From an uncultured Solobacterium sp. (GTDB taxonomy: Bacteria > Bacillota_I > Bacilli_A > Erysipelotrichales > Erysipelotrichaceae): a DNA stretch of 51,382 bases. Below, piece after piece: positions 25,536 through 34,631 of this stretch. Under the pieces are notes generated by a model. It worked only from the letters and a program-made list of their open reading frames with translations. It made no database searches and was not told the origin of the DNA. The DNA is taken from NCBI GenBank assembly GCA_900547815.1, contig URHY01000004.1:1-51382 (forward strand), given 5' to 3'. Positions within the stretch are counted from its first letter, which is position 1, and the number at the start of each line of letters is the position of its first letter. The position numbers were made by a program, and so were the translations under genes.

Positions 25536-27036
25536 GCACAATTTACATAAATTAAACTGGGCCATGATTGGTAACGTATTAGGTATGGTTCTTGTTGCGC
25601 AGGCTTGCCTAATGGTTTTACCCGTGATTGTGGATTTGATTTATCATGAAGGGATATATGATTCCTATTTGATTGTCATTGCGATTTGTCTAGTGTTAGG
25701 TTATGTCTTAACAAGAAAAAAGGCTAGAGTTAATTCTTATTTTGCCAAAGATGGTATGATTGCGGTAGGACTTGCATGGATTGTTGTATCTTTCTTTGGT
25801 GGTTTACCATTTTATTTATCCAATGAAATTCCTTCTTTTGTAGATTGTTTCTTTGAAGCGGTTTCTGGATTTACTACAACTGGATCTAGTATTTTAACGG
25901 AAGTTGAAAATTTGAAGCATGCCACACTTTTTTGGCGTAGCTTTACACACTGGATTGGTGGTATGGGAATTTTAGTCTTTATTTTGGCTTTACTTCCAAA
26001 ATCCAATGATCGTGATATGCATATTATGCGTGCAGAAGCTCCAGGACCTACCATCGGTAAGCTTGTGCCTCGCATGCGTCAATCAGCTATGATTTTGTAT
26101 ACAATGTATATGGGTTTAACAATAATACAGGTGATTTTACTTTTGATTGGTAAAATGCCATTGTTTGATGCGCTTTGTAACACATTTGGTACAGCAGGTA
26201 CCGGTGGTTTTGCGATTAAAAATACTAGTATTGGTGCCTACAACAATTCGTATTATGAAGTGATTATTACAATTTTTATGATTTTATTTGGTGTCAACTT
26301 TAATATGTATTACTTCTTATTAATTAAAGATTTTAAACAAGTCTTTAAAAATGAAGAGTTGCGTACATATTTAGGTGTGATCTTATTCTCAATTGTTTGT
26401 ATCACATTAAATATTCTATCTATGTATAATTTTGATGTATTAAAATCCATTCGTCTAGCTAGTTTTCAAGTTGGATCAATTATTACGACTACGGGTTATT
26501 CTAGTTGCGACTATAGTATATGGCCACAGTTTAGTAAGATGATTCTTTTCTTGTTGACTATTCTTGGTGCGAGTGCTGGATCTACAGGTGGTGGTGTGAA
26601 GGTTTCTCGTATGTTGATCATTGTAAAAAAAATCAAGTTAGATATTCAAAAGCTATTACACCCTCAAAAAGTAGAAGCCATCACAATGGATGGAAAAGTA
26701 GTAGATACAGAAATCGTAAACCAGATTTTAGCTTTTTTTTGTAGTTTTATCATTATTGTTGGAATTTTGTTGTTCTTAGTTTCGTTGAATAACTTAGATT
26801 TTGAAACGACAATAAGTTCTGTGATCACATGTATAGGGAATGTGGGTCCAGGATTTGGTTTATGTGGTCCAATGGGAAATTTCTCCATGTTCTCTGATTT
26901 TAGTAAGATCGTATTGTCATTTGCGATGTTGATAGGTCGTTTGGAAATTTATCCAATTATTATTTTCTTATCTCCAGTATTGGGATTAAGAAGTGTATCT
27001 AAATCGTTTCATAAGCGTAAAAAAAGAAAAAAATAG
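25519..27036 (+). CDS. trkH: Trk/Ktr potassium channel subunit TrkH
   Basis: 505 residues of an integral membrane K+ translocator with four M1-P-M2 repeats. Selectivity loops can be recognised as SGFTTTGSS, TFGTAGTGGF, ITTTGYSSCDY and GNVGPGFG, each with the conserved Gly. HWIGGMGILVF and GASAGSTGGGVKVSR are further TrkH hallmarks. It works with the TrkA ring encoded just upstream, importing K+ for osmotic and pH balance. The start lies within the end of trkA. A terminator (ATACCC/GGGTAT and T7) follows at 27047-27072. Confidence 0.95.
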   Translation: MIYYLKHNLHKLNWAMIGNVLGMVLVAQACLMVLPVIVDLIYHEGIYDSYLIVIAICLVLGYVLTRKKARVNSYFAKDGMIAVGLAWIVVSFFGGLPFYLSNEIPSFVDCFFEAVSGFTTTGSSILTEVENLKHATLFWRSFTHWIGGMGILVFILALLPKSNDRDMHIMRAEAPGPTIGKLVPRMRQSAMILYTMYMGLTIIQVILLLIGKMPLFDALCNTFGTAGTGGFAIKNTSIGAYNNSYYEVIITIFMILFGVNFNMYYFLLIKDFKQVFKNEELRTYLGVILFSIVCITLNILSMYNFDVLKSIRLASFQVGSIITTTGYSSCDYSIWPQFSKMILFLLTILGASAGSTGGGVKVSRMLIIVKKIKLDIQKLLHPQKVEAITMDGKVVDTEIVNQILAFFCSFIIIVGILLFLVSLNNLDFETTISSVITCIGNVGPGFGLCGPMGNFSMFSDFSKIVLSFAMLIGRLEIYPIIIFLSPVLGLRSVSKSFHKRKKRKK

Positions 27037-27046
27037 TTCAATGAAT

Positions 27047-27072
27047 ACCCATGTATTTGGGTATTTTTTTAA
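27047..27072 (+). terminator. Terminator behind trkH
   Basis: ATACCC and GGGTAT close a short loop and are followed by seven T. This ends the trkAH operon. Confidence 0.85.
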
Positions 27073-27131
27073 TTTTCAAATGAAAGCACATACGCATAAA
27101 TTGCAAATATGTGATACAGTGAGAATGATAA

Positions 27132-28505
27132 ATGTTAGTGGTTTGTAGGATAGATAATGAAGTAAGATTAAATCATCAGACCATAAATGAAATATCTCAA
27201 TGTATGGATGGATATCATCGATGTTTAATGAATGAGGGCTATCCATTTTTATATGTGAGCCAAAAGTTTTTAGAGCTTCTTGGCTGGTCAAAAGAAGAGC
27301 TAGCTAATCATTTTGATAATAAATTTTTAAATATGATTCACGGGATATACAATCAAAATCAATTTTTCGTATATTAGGTAAGGATGGATATCATTGGATT
27401 AGTGATAGTATGGATATAGAAGATCATCATATTCTTCATGAAAATATTGCGGTTATATATGAAAAAGAAAAGAATGATGTTTTATCGAGTCTAACAAAAG
27501 ATTATACTTCATTAATTATCTGTGATTTAAAAGAGAATACGGTACAAATCATTAAACAAGATGAAAAGGCGTATTCTACAAAGTTGAATCGTCATTGTTA
27601 TACGGAAAGTATGCATTATTTTTATGATCATTATTTGAATCATGAATCTTGTCCAGAATATATACATATATTGTCTAGGGAACCCTTAATGAAAAGATTA
27701 AGAGATAATGGAAATTTTGAATTAAAAGATCAGATTTATCCGAATGAAAATGGGGTGGTAAATATAAGTTTGAAGGCTGTGTTTTTATATGAGGATAAAA
27801 ATCATTTTAATGTAACGATGGCCTTTCGTCTGTGGATGAAATTATAAAAAAAGAGAAGGTATTAGAACTACAAAGAGAGATCATTGAAGGTTCAGGTAAG
27901 GAATATTTTTCTGTATTACTATTGGATTTAGAACAAGGACAAATCTTTTCTTATCGCCAAGTGAGTGTGGATGGAAAGCACAATTCTAATTTTTGTCGTG
28001 AGTATGAGAATCGTTGGTGTAAATTTTTGCCAGCCTATGCCACAAAGATGGTGAGTGAAGAAATTATCGTATGATGCTCTTTGTACAAACACAAATGATT
28101 TTTCAATGACCTATGAATATATGGCAAAGGATGGCATATTATATCATCAAATGCGTGTAGTATATGTAAAGAAAAAGGATCGTACACGAGCAGTAGTGAT
28201 TGGAACAAGAAATATTGATGATCTAAACAAAAAGGAACATTCTCATTTAGCTTTAAAAGGTAGGCGAGTATTGTTGGCAGAAGATAATGATTTAAATGCC
28301 AAATATGGATGGGTATAGTGCTACGCAAAGGATTCGTCATTTTAAAAATAAGCAGAAGGCAAGCATTCCTATTTTGGCTATGACGGCTAATGCGTTTGAT
28401 GAGGATAAAAAAATGGCTTTACAAGTCGGTATGAATGGGCATATTTCAAAGCCAATTGATGCGAAGAGTGTTAAAAAGGCCATAATGTCTATGTTGTTAA
28501 AATAA
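27132..28505 (+). pseudogene. Broken paralogue of the hybrid histidine kinase
   Basis: Segments in several frames align in order with the protein at 5060: CMDGYHRCLMNEGYPFLYVS (PAS), KDYTSLIICDLKENTVQIIK, KVLELQREIIEGSGKEYFSV, KKKDRTRAVVIGTRNIDDL, then RRVLLAEDNDLNA, and finally MPNMDGYSATQRI to HISKPID. The HisKA and ATPase domains (about 250 residues) are absent: IDDLNKKE jumps to the receiver. A second deletion removes the receiver segment between LNA and MPNMDGY, including the phospho-Asp. Part of the PAS domain is also lost after FLNMIHG, and there are at least three frame breaks. No kinase or receiver function can remain. Codon-level similarity to the intact paralogue is still high. Confidence 0.9.
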
Positions 28506-28528
28506 GTGTCGTATGACACTTTTTTCTA
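28503..28528 (+). terminator. Terminator behind the broken kinase gene
   Basis: AGTGTC/GACACT with a GTAT loop is followed by six T. It survives although the gene in front is dead. Confidence 0.8.
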
Positions 28529-28586
28529 TACAAAATTTATGGTGTGTTGTATTATGAAACCGTAGAAAAGAAGGGATGGATGTATT

Positions 28587-28886
28587 ATGAGACTTTTTGA
28601 TTATATTGAAACTATCGAAATGCCTACGATTGATCATGTTCGAGTTATATATAAGGCTATAAATGTGAAGTATGATGAGCTCATAGACATGGCGGTTGAA
28701 CCTAATAGTAAAAATTATAAAAAGTGGATGCAGACATTGGATTGTCTGAAGGTATCTGAAAATTTGATTATAGAGTGTATTGGAAATAATAACATTACAG
28801 AAATGGAGTGGCTTCGTTTAAAGTGTAGTATTTATAAGTTTCAAGTTAAATATGGTGGTTTGAAGTACATAAACGTGGATGCATAA
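28587..28886 (+). CDS. Hypothetical 99-residue protein
   Basis: I do not recognise this protein. It begins MRLFDYIETIEMPTIDHVR with a good AAGGGATGG ribosome site, is mostly alpha-helical in character with mixed charge and two Cys, and has no membrane segment or signal peptide. The balanced codon use and the flanking terminators (28503-28528 and 28889-28917) support a real, singly transcribed gene. It has no visible link to the ECF gene downstream, which is on the other strand. Confidence 0.65.
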   Translation: MRLFDYIETIEMPTIDHVRVIYKAINVKYDELIDMAVEPNSKNYKKWMQTLDCLKVSENLIIECIGNNNITEMEWLRLKCSIYKFQVKYGGLKYINVDA

Positions 28887-28888
28887 TA

Positions 28889-28917
28889 AAACAGGATCGA
28901 TAGGATCCTGTTTTCAT
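28889..28917. terminator. Bidirectional terminator between convergent genes
   Basis: AAAACAGGATC pairs with GGATCCTGTTTT, with A/T runs on both sides. It serves the hypothetical gene on the plus strand and the ECF gene on the minus strand. Confidence 0.85.
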
Positions 28918-29415
28918 TTAGTCTAATTTTTCTTGTACGATTTTTTTGACCATTGGATAGGCGACTAGTGCAATTACAATGCCAGCTACACCCTGTACAA
29001 TGTTAGCTGGAATTTCACTAGCGGCAACGATCCAGCTTCCTTTCAACATATATTTGGCAATGAAATATCCAAAGACCATAATGACAGATCCTAATACGTA
29101 GCTTGAGATTTGTTTCGGTTTAGAGTAATTTTTCATAAGTAGAGATACTACGATTGCCTCAATTCCTTTGATGATTAGGGTAAAGAAGAAGTAGTGTCCA
29201 TATCCTCCGGCAACATCGGCTAAAGCACTTCCTAAGCCTCCAATCAAGAAGCTTTCAAAAGGGTTTAAAAAGCTAGCGAATAATAGGATGAATCCATCTC
29301 CTAGATTGAAATATCCATCTAATGCGTTTGGTACTTTGATGAACATGGTTGCGACAAATACTAAGGCCATTCCTAGTCCTGTTAGTACGATTTCATAAGT
29401 CTGCTTATTTTTCAT
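28918..29415 (-). CDS. ECF transporter substrate-binding (S) component
   Basis: About 165 residues with five or six hydrophobic helices and the typical S-component start (TYEIVLTGLGMALVFVATMF) carrying the small-residue helix 1 that contacts the T subunit. LGDGFILLFASFLNPFESFLIGG and GSALADVAGGYGHYF follow, as in the PF07155 group. S components give substrate specificity to the EcfAAT energy-coupling module, which is not encoded here. The divergent neighbour is a MocR/PdxR-type, B6-related regulator, so uptake of a vitamin B6 form is the leading guess (PdxU2-like). The second ATG (29415) was chosen because AAGGAA lies 6 nt upstream of it. Confidence 0.85.
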   Translation of the reverse strand: MKNKQTYEIVLTGLGMALVFVATMFIKVPNALDGYFNLGDGFILLFASFLNPFESFLIGGLGSALADVAGGYGHYFFFTLIIKGIEAIVVSLLMKNYSKPKQISSYVLGSVIMVFGYFIAKYMLKGSWIVAASEIPANIVQGVAGIVIALVAYPMVKKIVQEKLD

Positions 29416-29510
29416 AATCATTTCCTTCTTTCTTTCAACTTAATGACTATTATACTTGTTTCTGTATTTAAAAAAATATACAATAATAAAAAATTAATAG
29501 GGGACAGCTT

Positions 29511-30791
29511 ATGAAAAAATATGAAGTTATTTATAACACATATAAGGAGTCGATTCTTTCGGGTATTTTGAAATATGGAGATCGCGTTGATTCCATTCGT
29601 GAATGTGTAAAGAAGATGAATGTATCGAAAACGACTGTTGAAACGGCTTATAATAAGCTTGTTTTAGATGGATTTATTTCGAGTCAGGAAAAGATTGGAT
29701 ATGTGGTGAGTATGAATTCAGAGCGTATTTTATTGCATCATGAAATCTTGGATTATTCGTCAAATCATAAAGAGAAGGTGTATGACTATGACTTTCGCAT
29801 TCAGTCTGTGTCGTTTGATTCTTTTGAGACAACGATTTGGAAACGTTATATCAAGAATGTTTTAAATGATAAGAAGTTGATGTCAAGTTATGGTTTAGCT
29901 CAAGGTGAATATGGTTTAAGGCAGGCTTTATGCAAATATGTATACCAAAATCGAAATATTCTGTGCTTTCCTGAGCAGATGGTGATTGGTTCAAACTATC
30001 AATCGTTGTTGTATATCTTTTGTGGAATGTTGGATAAGAATAAGAAGATTGGTTTAAGTACACTTGTGGATGAGCAGGCTAAACAAGTTTTCTTATCGTA
30101 TGGATTTCATGTAGAGTACTTGCGCCCTGAACATTTTATTGAGGATATTTGCGATAGAGAAGTAGATATTGTATATGTAAATACAACTTGTTTCACAAAA
30201 AATCGTCAGTCAATGAGTGAGAGAATTCGAAAGAATCTTATGGATATGAAAAATATCTTGATATTGGAAGATGATTATAATGGTGAATTGGTGTATGCTT
30301 CTAAAATCAAGACGAGTTTGTTTTCTAAAAACAAGAATGTAATATATTTTTCTTCCTTTTCTCGTCTTTTACTTCCAAGTCTTCGTATTGGATATATGAT
30401 CTTAAATGAAGAATATACAAAGAAGTATAGTGCTTCATTTTTTGGCCCTACGGCTAGTAAATTGGAGCAGGTTGCGTTTACGCAATATATTGTGGATGGT
30501 TATCTTCAAAAGCATTTAAGAAAATTGGTTCGTGAATATAAGGAGAAGCATTTATATTTAAAGAATTTATTAGATCAGTATATTTCTTGTCCTGTTATTT
30601 TGGATGAAACGTATATGGCGTATTGGCTGGATTTAGATGTTGATTTGAATCGTTTTAATTCTTTGTGCGAAGCTAGTTCCATAGGTTTGAGTTGTTCAAA
30701 TGAGAGAATTGGTTTATCTTTTGCGTCGATGGACAAAGAATTGATGGCTAGTGGTGTGATTCGTCTTGCAGAATTGTTGAAAGAGTGTTAA
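29511..30791 (+). CDS. MocR/PdxR-like GntR-aminotransferase regulator
   Basis: 426 residues. The N-terminal GntR winged helix (about 1-70, YGDRVDSIRECVKKMNVSKT) is joined to a fold-type I aminotransferase-like domain with GEYGLRQALCKYV, ILEDDYNGEL and YFSSFSRLLLPSLRIGY. In MocR/PdxR proteins the last motif is usually GTFSK, whose Lys binds PLP; here the position (about 285) is Arg. The protein may thus bind PLP weakly or without a Schiff base, or sense another ligand. Relatives control PLP synthesis or transport genes. The divergent ECF S component, with about 95 nt in between, is the obvious target. Confidence 0.9.
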   Translation: MKKYEVIYNTYKESILSGILKYGDRVDSIRECVKKMNVSKTTVETAYNKLVLDGFISSQEKIGYVVSMNSERILLHHEILDYSSNHKEKVYDYDFRIQSVSFDSFETTIWKRYIKNVLNDKKLMSSYGLAQGEYGLRQALCKYVYQNRNILCFPEQMVIGSNYQSLLYIFCGMLDKNKKIGLSTLVDEQAKQVFLSYGFHVEYLRPEHFIEDICDREVDIVYVNTTCFTKNRQSMSERIRKNLMDMKNILILEDDYNGELVYASKIKTSLFSKNKNVIYFSSFSRLLLPSLRIGYMILNEEYTKKYSASFFGPTASKLEQVAFTQYIVDGYLQKHLRKLVREYKEKHLYLKNLLDQYISCPVILDETYMAYWLDLDVDLNRFNSLCEASSIGLSCSNERIGLSFASMDKELMASGVIRLAELLKEC

Positions 30792-30799
30792 AATTTTAT

Positions 30800-31012
30800 C
30801 GATTCGACAGTGAAGAAGATAAGTAGGAAGTAATTTTCTTGTTTAGAGAGAGGGCGTCTTGGTGAAAGCCTTTCATGGATTTATTTTTGAAGCTACTTTG
30901 GAGTTGAAACGTAGTCGGCGTTAACGAGTAAATTGAGGGCATTTTCTATTTTGGAAAATGAACTAGGATGGTACCGCGTAATTATACGTTCCTAGAAATA
31001 GGAGCGTTTTTT
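30800..31012 (+). promoter_or_regulatory. T-box riboswitch for alanyl-tRNA synthetase
   Basis: The region holds the T-box core GGATGGTACCGCG (near 30967-30979) followed by the terminator ACGTTCCTA/TAGGAGCGT with T7 (about 30986-31013). Upstream, an AGAG-type internal loop and a long stem I with GAAGCTAC present GCT (30892-30894), an alanine codon, in the specifier position. Uncharged tRNA-Ala would pair with GCT and the TGGT bulge and prevent termination. The match between specifier and the alaS gene downstream gives high confidence. Confidence 0.93.
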
Positions 31013-31029
31013 TATTGGAGGAAAGAAAG

Positions 31030-33660
31030 ATGAAACAATTAACAGGTAATCAAATTCGTCAGATGTTCTTGGATTATTTCAAATCCAAAGGACATATGAT
31101 TGAACCAGGCGCAAGCTTGATCCCTCACAATGATCCAACTTTATTGTGGATTAATGCGGGTGTTGCAGCGTTAAAAAAATATTTTGATGGTAGTGAAAAA
31201 CCAGCTTCAAATCGTATTGCGAATGCACAGAAATCAATTCGTACAAACGATATTGAAAATGTTGGGCGTACAGCTCGTCACCACACATTCTTTGAAATGT
31301 TAGGAAACTTCTCGATTGGAGATTATTTCAAAGATGAAGCTATTCAATTCGCATGGGAATTCTTAACCAGCGAAGAATGGATGGGTATTGATAAGGAAAA
31401 ATTGTATGTTTCTGTATATACAGATGATGCGCGTGCATATGAAGTATGGACTACAATTTGTGGCGTAGATCCTAGCCATATTTTAAAGACAGATGATAAC
31501 TTCTGGGAAATTGGGAAGGGACCTGGTGGACCTGACAGTGAAATTTTCTTTGATCGTGGAGAAAAATATGATCCTGAAGGATTAGGAGAAAAATTATTCT
31601 TTGATGAAATGGAAAATGATCGTTATGTAGAAGTATGGAATGTCGTATTCTCTCAATATGATTGTGATCCAAGTATTGATCGTAAAGATTATAAGGAACT
31701 TCCTCAAAAGAATATTGATACAGGTATGGGTCTTGAGCGTTTGGTTGCCTTAGTTCAGGATGGAGAAACAAACTTCGATACAGATTTGTTCTTGCCTATT
31801 ATTCGTGCCACTGAAGCTATGGCTAAACATCCTTATGAAGGTGAATACAAGATGGCATACCGTGTAATTGCTGACCACGTTCGTACAGTAACTTTTGCGT
31901 TGAGTGATGGGGCTAACTTCTCAAATAGTGGTCGCGGTTATGTACTTCGTCGTGTACTTCGTCGTGCGGTTCGTTATGGTTTAAAATTAGGTTTAGATGA
32001 ACCATTCTTATATAAATTAGTTCCTGTTGTTGCGGATTTAATGAAGGATTTCTATCCTTACTTACAAGAGCATGTTGAATTCAACCAAAAATTGATTAAG
32101 GTTGAAGAAGAAACTTTCAAAAAGACTTTAAAGGTTGGTCAGGCTTTATTGGATGAAGAAATCAGCAAGGCTAAAGATGGTAAGCTTAGTGGTGAAGTTG
32201 TCTTTAAATTGTACGATACTTATGGATTCCCATTTGAATTAACACAAGAAATTGCCGAGGAAAGTGGAATTAGTGTAAGTCATGATGATTTTGATGCCCA
32301 GATGAACAAACAAAAAGAGCGTGCTCGTAATGCGCGTAATGTAAAGGATTCTTTTGCGTCTCAAAATGAAGAGTTGATGAACTTCAACGAGCCAAGTGAA
32401 TTTATTGGTTATGATCACTTAACTTGTGATGGTAAAATTATTGCGTTATTTAATGCTGAGGGTAAAATGGTTGATTCTTTAGAAGATGAAGGAATGATCA
32501 TTTTAGATGAAACTTGTTTCTATGCAGAAAGTGGTGGACAGGTTGCCGATAAAGGAACATTTAGTGCGGATGGTGTAGAAGTAGATGTATTGGATGTTCA
32601 AAAGACTCGTAATAAACAACATATCCATACAGTTAAAATCAATAGTGGTGTATTAGAAAAGGGTATGTCTTTACATGGTGAAGTGAATGTCAAAGACCGT
32701 TTGGCAACTACGGCTAACCATTCTTGTACACACTTGTTGCAGTCTGCTTTAGTTAAAGTATTGGGGGACCATATTCACCAGGCTGGATCTTTTAACTGTC
32801 CTGAATACTTGCGTTTTGACTTCAATCATTATGAAAAAGTGACAGCTGAACAATTGGCTGAAGTAGAACGTATTGTCAATGAATATATTAGTGCAGCTTA
32901 TCCAGTTACTAAAGAAGTAATGCCTATTGAAGAGGCTAAAAAGTCGGGTGCAACTGCATTGTTTGATGAAAAGTATGGAGATACGGTTCGTGTTGTCACA
33001 ATGGGTGATGTATCTAAGGAATTCTGTGCTGGATGTCATGTAGAAAATACGGCTCAAATTGGTTTATGTAAAATCATTAGTGAGGAAAGTATTGGTTCGG
33101 ATTCTCGTCGTATTACGGCTAAGACGAAGTTTGCGGCTTATGAAGATTTTGCGCAAGAACACAGTATGTTAGAAAATATTGCGGGTAGTGCTAAACAAAA
33201 GGGTATTAAGAATATTGATACTAAGGTTGAGGCTGCTTATAAGACTATGCATGAGATGCAAAAGGAAATTGATAACTTGAAAAACCAAATCTTTACATTG
33301 AAATCAAAAGAATGGGCTACAGAAGCTAAAGACTTTGGTAAAGTCAATGTATTGATCAAGTCTGTTTCTGGAATGGATGCAGGTGCATTAAAAGATATCG
33401 TTTCTAACTTAAAGGCTAATGATGACAAGATGGTTGTCTTCTTTGTGAATACAAATGGGGAAAAGGTTGTCTTTGTGTCTGGTGCAGGTAAAGAGGCTGT
33501 TAAGGCTGGCGTACATGCGGGTCAGTTAGTTAAGAAGGCTGCTCAAATTTGTTCTGGTAATGGTGGTGGAAAGCCAGATATGGCTCAAGCCGGTGGTAAG
33601 GATGCTTCTAAGGTCAATGAAGCTATCAATGCGATCACAGAAGAATTAAAAAATCTATAA
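31030..33660 (+). CDS. alaS: Alanyl-tRNA synthetase
   Basis: 876 residues, the full usual length. The class II core begins at MKQLTGNQIRQMFLDYFKSK with ARHHTFFEMLGNFSIGDYF and GTGMGLERL-like DTGMGLERL. The editing domain shows HSCTHLLQSAL and CAGCH, the zinc-binding His/Cys set that removes Ser and Gly from tRNA-Ala. A coiled coil and a C-Ala domain (GAGKEAVKAGVHAGQLVKKA, then GGGGKPDMAQAG-like end) follow. ATG 31030 has GGAGGAAAG upstream; in-frame codons further upstream overlap the ribosome site. Expression is controlled by the Ala T-box. A terminator follows at 33671-33697. Confidence 0.98.
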   Translation: MKQLTGNQIRQMFLDYFKSKGHMIEPGASLIPHNDPTLLWINAGVAALKKYFDGSEKPASNRIANAQKSIRTNDIENVGRTARHHTFFEMLGNFSIGDYFKDEAIQFAWEFLTSEEWMGIDKEKLYVSVYTDDARAYEVWTTICGVDPSHILKTDDNFWEIGKGPGGPDSEIFFDRGEKYDPEGLGEKLFFDEMENDRYVEVWNVVFSQYDCDPSIDRKDYKELPQKNIDTGMGLERLVALVQDGETNFDTDLFLPIIRATEAMAKHPYEGEYKMAYRVIADHVRTVTFALSDGANFSNSGRGYVLRRVLRRAVRYGLKLGLDEPFLYKLVPVVADLMKDFYPYLQEHVEFNQKLIKVEEETFKKTLKVGQALLDEEISKAKDGKLSGEVVFKLYDTYGFPFELTQEIAEESGISVSHDDFDAQMNKQKERARNARNVKDSFASQNEELMNFNEPSEFIGYDHLTCDGKIIALFNAEGKMVDSLEDEGMIILDETCFYAESGGQVADKGTFSADGVEVDVLDVQKTRNKQHIHTVKINSGVLEKGMSLHGEVNVKDRLATTANHSCTHLLQSALVKVLGDHIHQAGSFNCPEYLRFDFNHYEKVTAEQLAEVERIVNEYISAAYPVTKEVMPIEEAKKSGATALFDEKYGDTVRVVTMGDVSKEFCAGCHVENTAQIGLCKIISEESIGSDSRRITAKTKFAAYEDFAQEHSMLENIAGSAKQKGIKNIDTKVEAAYKTMHEMQKEIDNLKNQIFTLKSKEWATEAKDFGKVNVLIKSVSGMDAGALKDIVSNLKANDDKMVVFFVNTNGEKVVFVSGAGKEAVKAGVHAGQLVKKAAQICSGNGGGKPDMAQAGGKDASKVNEAINAITEELKNL

Positions 33661-33670
33661 AAATAATTAG

Positions 33671-33697
33671 GGTATGCCATGTGCATATCCTTTTTTG
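33671..33697 (+). terminator. Terminator behind alaS
   Basis: GGTATGC and GCATATCC flank a CATGT loop and are followed by six T. Confidence 0.8.
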
Positions 33698-33709
33698 TTT
33701 GTCATAAAA

Positions 33710-33738
33710 TTGACATAACGAAACATACATTTTATAAT
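33710..33738 (+). promoter_or_regulatory. Consensus promoter of loaP
   Basis: Perfect TTGACA (33710-33715) and TATAAT (33733-33738) are 17 nt apart. The expected start is near 33745, giving a leader of about 20 nt. A fully consensus promoter is notable for a specialised antiterminator. Confidence 0.9.
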
Positions 33739-33765
33739 TTTGTATGTATTGAAAGGGTTTTACGT

Positions 33766-34266
33766 ATGAATAATGAACATTGGTATGTGTTATTGACCAT
33801 TCGTTCTAAGGAAGAAGAGGTATGTAAATATTTGAATGAGAATGATGGTATTTACGCTTTTAGTCCGAAGATGGAATTTTATCATAGAGTTTCAAAACAA
33901 ATTCAACAAAGAACTTTGTTTGGTGGTTATGTTTTTGTGGTGAGTAAACTTTCTCAGGTTGAAGTGGATGCAATCTTTAAAAAGTTTCCTTTGGAGAGTG
34001 TTTTTATTCATGAATTGAAATATGAAGAGGATATTTCCGCTTTAACGGATGAGGAGATTCGTATTTTGAATATGTTGTTGGATGATAAAAAGGTTCTAAG
34101 AATGTCGTATGGTGAATTAGTGAATAAAAAAATTCATGTGACACAAGGTCCACTAAAGAATATGGATGATTATATTGTGAAGTATGATAAGCATAATCGT
34201 TTGGCTACATTGAATTTGAATTTCTTGAATCAAATATGGAAAGTTGGAGTTACGATTCCAGAATAG
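33766..34266 (+). CDS. loaP: LoaP-type NusG paralogue (transcription antiterminator)
   Basis: 166 residues. An NGN domain starts EHWYVLLTIRSKEEEVCKYL and continues with AFSPKMEFYHRV and RTLFGGYVFVVS; a KOW-type end (KIHVTQGPLKNMDDYI) follows. Housekeeping NusG has a different start, and LoaP proteins are defined by this WYVL..G/RxEE plus R..LFxGYVF pattern. They bind a hairpin in the nascent leader of target operons and let RNA polymerase pass terminators. The start used is the ATG 21 nt behind the consensus -10 expected start; an in-frame ATG at 33679 lies before the promoter and is excluded. Behind it come a terminator and a repeated RNA element that also occurs at 51031. Confidence 0.88.
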   Translation: MNNEHWYVLLTIRSKEEEVCKYLNENDGIYAFSPKMEFYHRVSKQIQQRTLFGGYVFVVSKLSQVEVDAIFKKFPLESVFIHELKYEEDISALTDEEIRILNMLLDDKKVLRMSYGELVNKKIHVTQGPLKNMDDYIVKYDKHNRLATLNLNFLNQIWKVGVTIPE

Positions 34267-34267
34267 T

Positions 34268-34300
34268 ATAGATATGTTAAAAACATGTCCATATTTTTTG
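34268..34300 (+). terminator. Terminator behind loaP
   Basis: GATATG..CATGTCCATAT around a short A-rich loop leads directly into TTTTTTGG. The repeated RNA element starts at the next bases. Confidence 0.6.
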
Positions 34301-34390
34301 GTAATCCGCAATCAAATACCAGAATAGACTAATAGTTGGCTTTAATAGATATGGGGTTGATAACACTATGAGTGTTTAAAGGTTATCTCT
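34301..34390 (+). repeat. Recurrent intergenic RNA-like element, copy 1
   Basis: GGTAATCCGCAAT, GACTAA.AGTTGGCTT, GGGTTGA.AAC.CTATGAG and TGTTTAAAGG occur in the same order and spacing here and at 51031-51118. AACACT/AGTGTT around ATG forms a hairpin in this copy, and GATAAC/GTTATC encloses it. The element lies between loaP and a secreted-protein gene and could be an RNA signal or a mobile repeat. Confidence 0.6.
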
Positions 34391-34631
34391 TTCTCAGAGC
34401 TAAATTTGTCTAAGGCATATTCTAAATAAATTAATAAGCAAATTAATTTTTAATGAAAATATTGTTTTAAATGGGTCGCTCTCGCCACTTTTGGCATGAA
34501 TCGGCCTTTTTTTTAGGGCCAAAATTTGCATTTTTTTAAGAATTGTGTATAGTATGAATTGTTGTTTTATTTTTTTTTGGCAACAATTGCCTCATATTTT
34601 ATGAGGGTTAAGGGGAAGATTGGAGGGTGTT
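34391..34631. other. Leader region of the secreted barrel-like protein
   Basis: There is no gene here. A GC-rich block near 34471-34515 (GGGTCGCTCTCGCCAC, GGCATGAATCGGCC, then eight T) looks like a terminator or attenuator in the leader. TTGTGTATAGTATGAAT near 34543-34559 looks like a promoter -10 region. GGAGGG at 34622 is the ribosome site of the next gene. Confidence 0.4.

Noticed and set aside
33679..33765. Longer N-terminus for LoaP
   Set aside because: The upstream ATG precedes the consensus promoter at 33710-33738, so those codons would not be transcribed.
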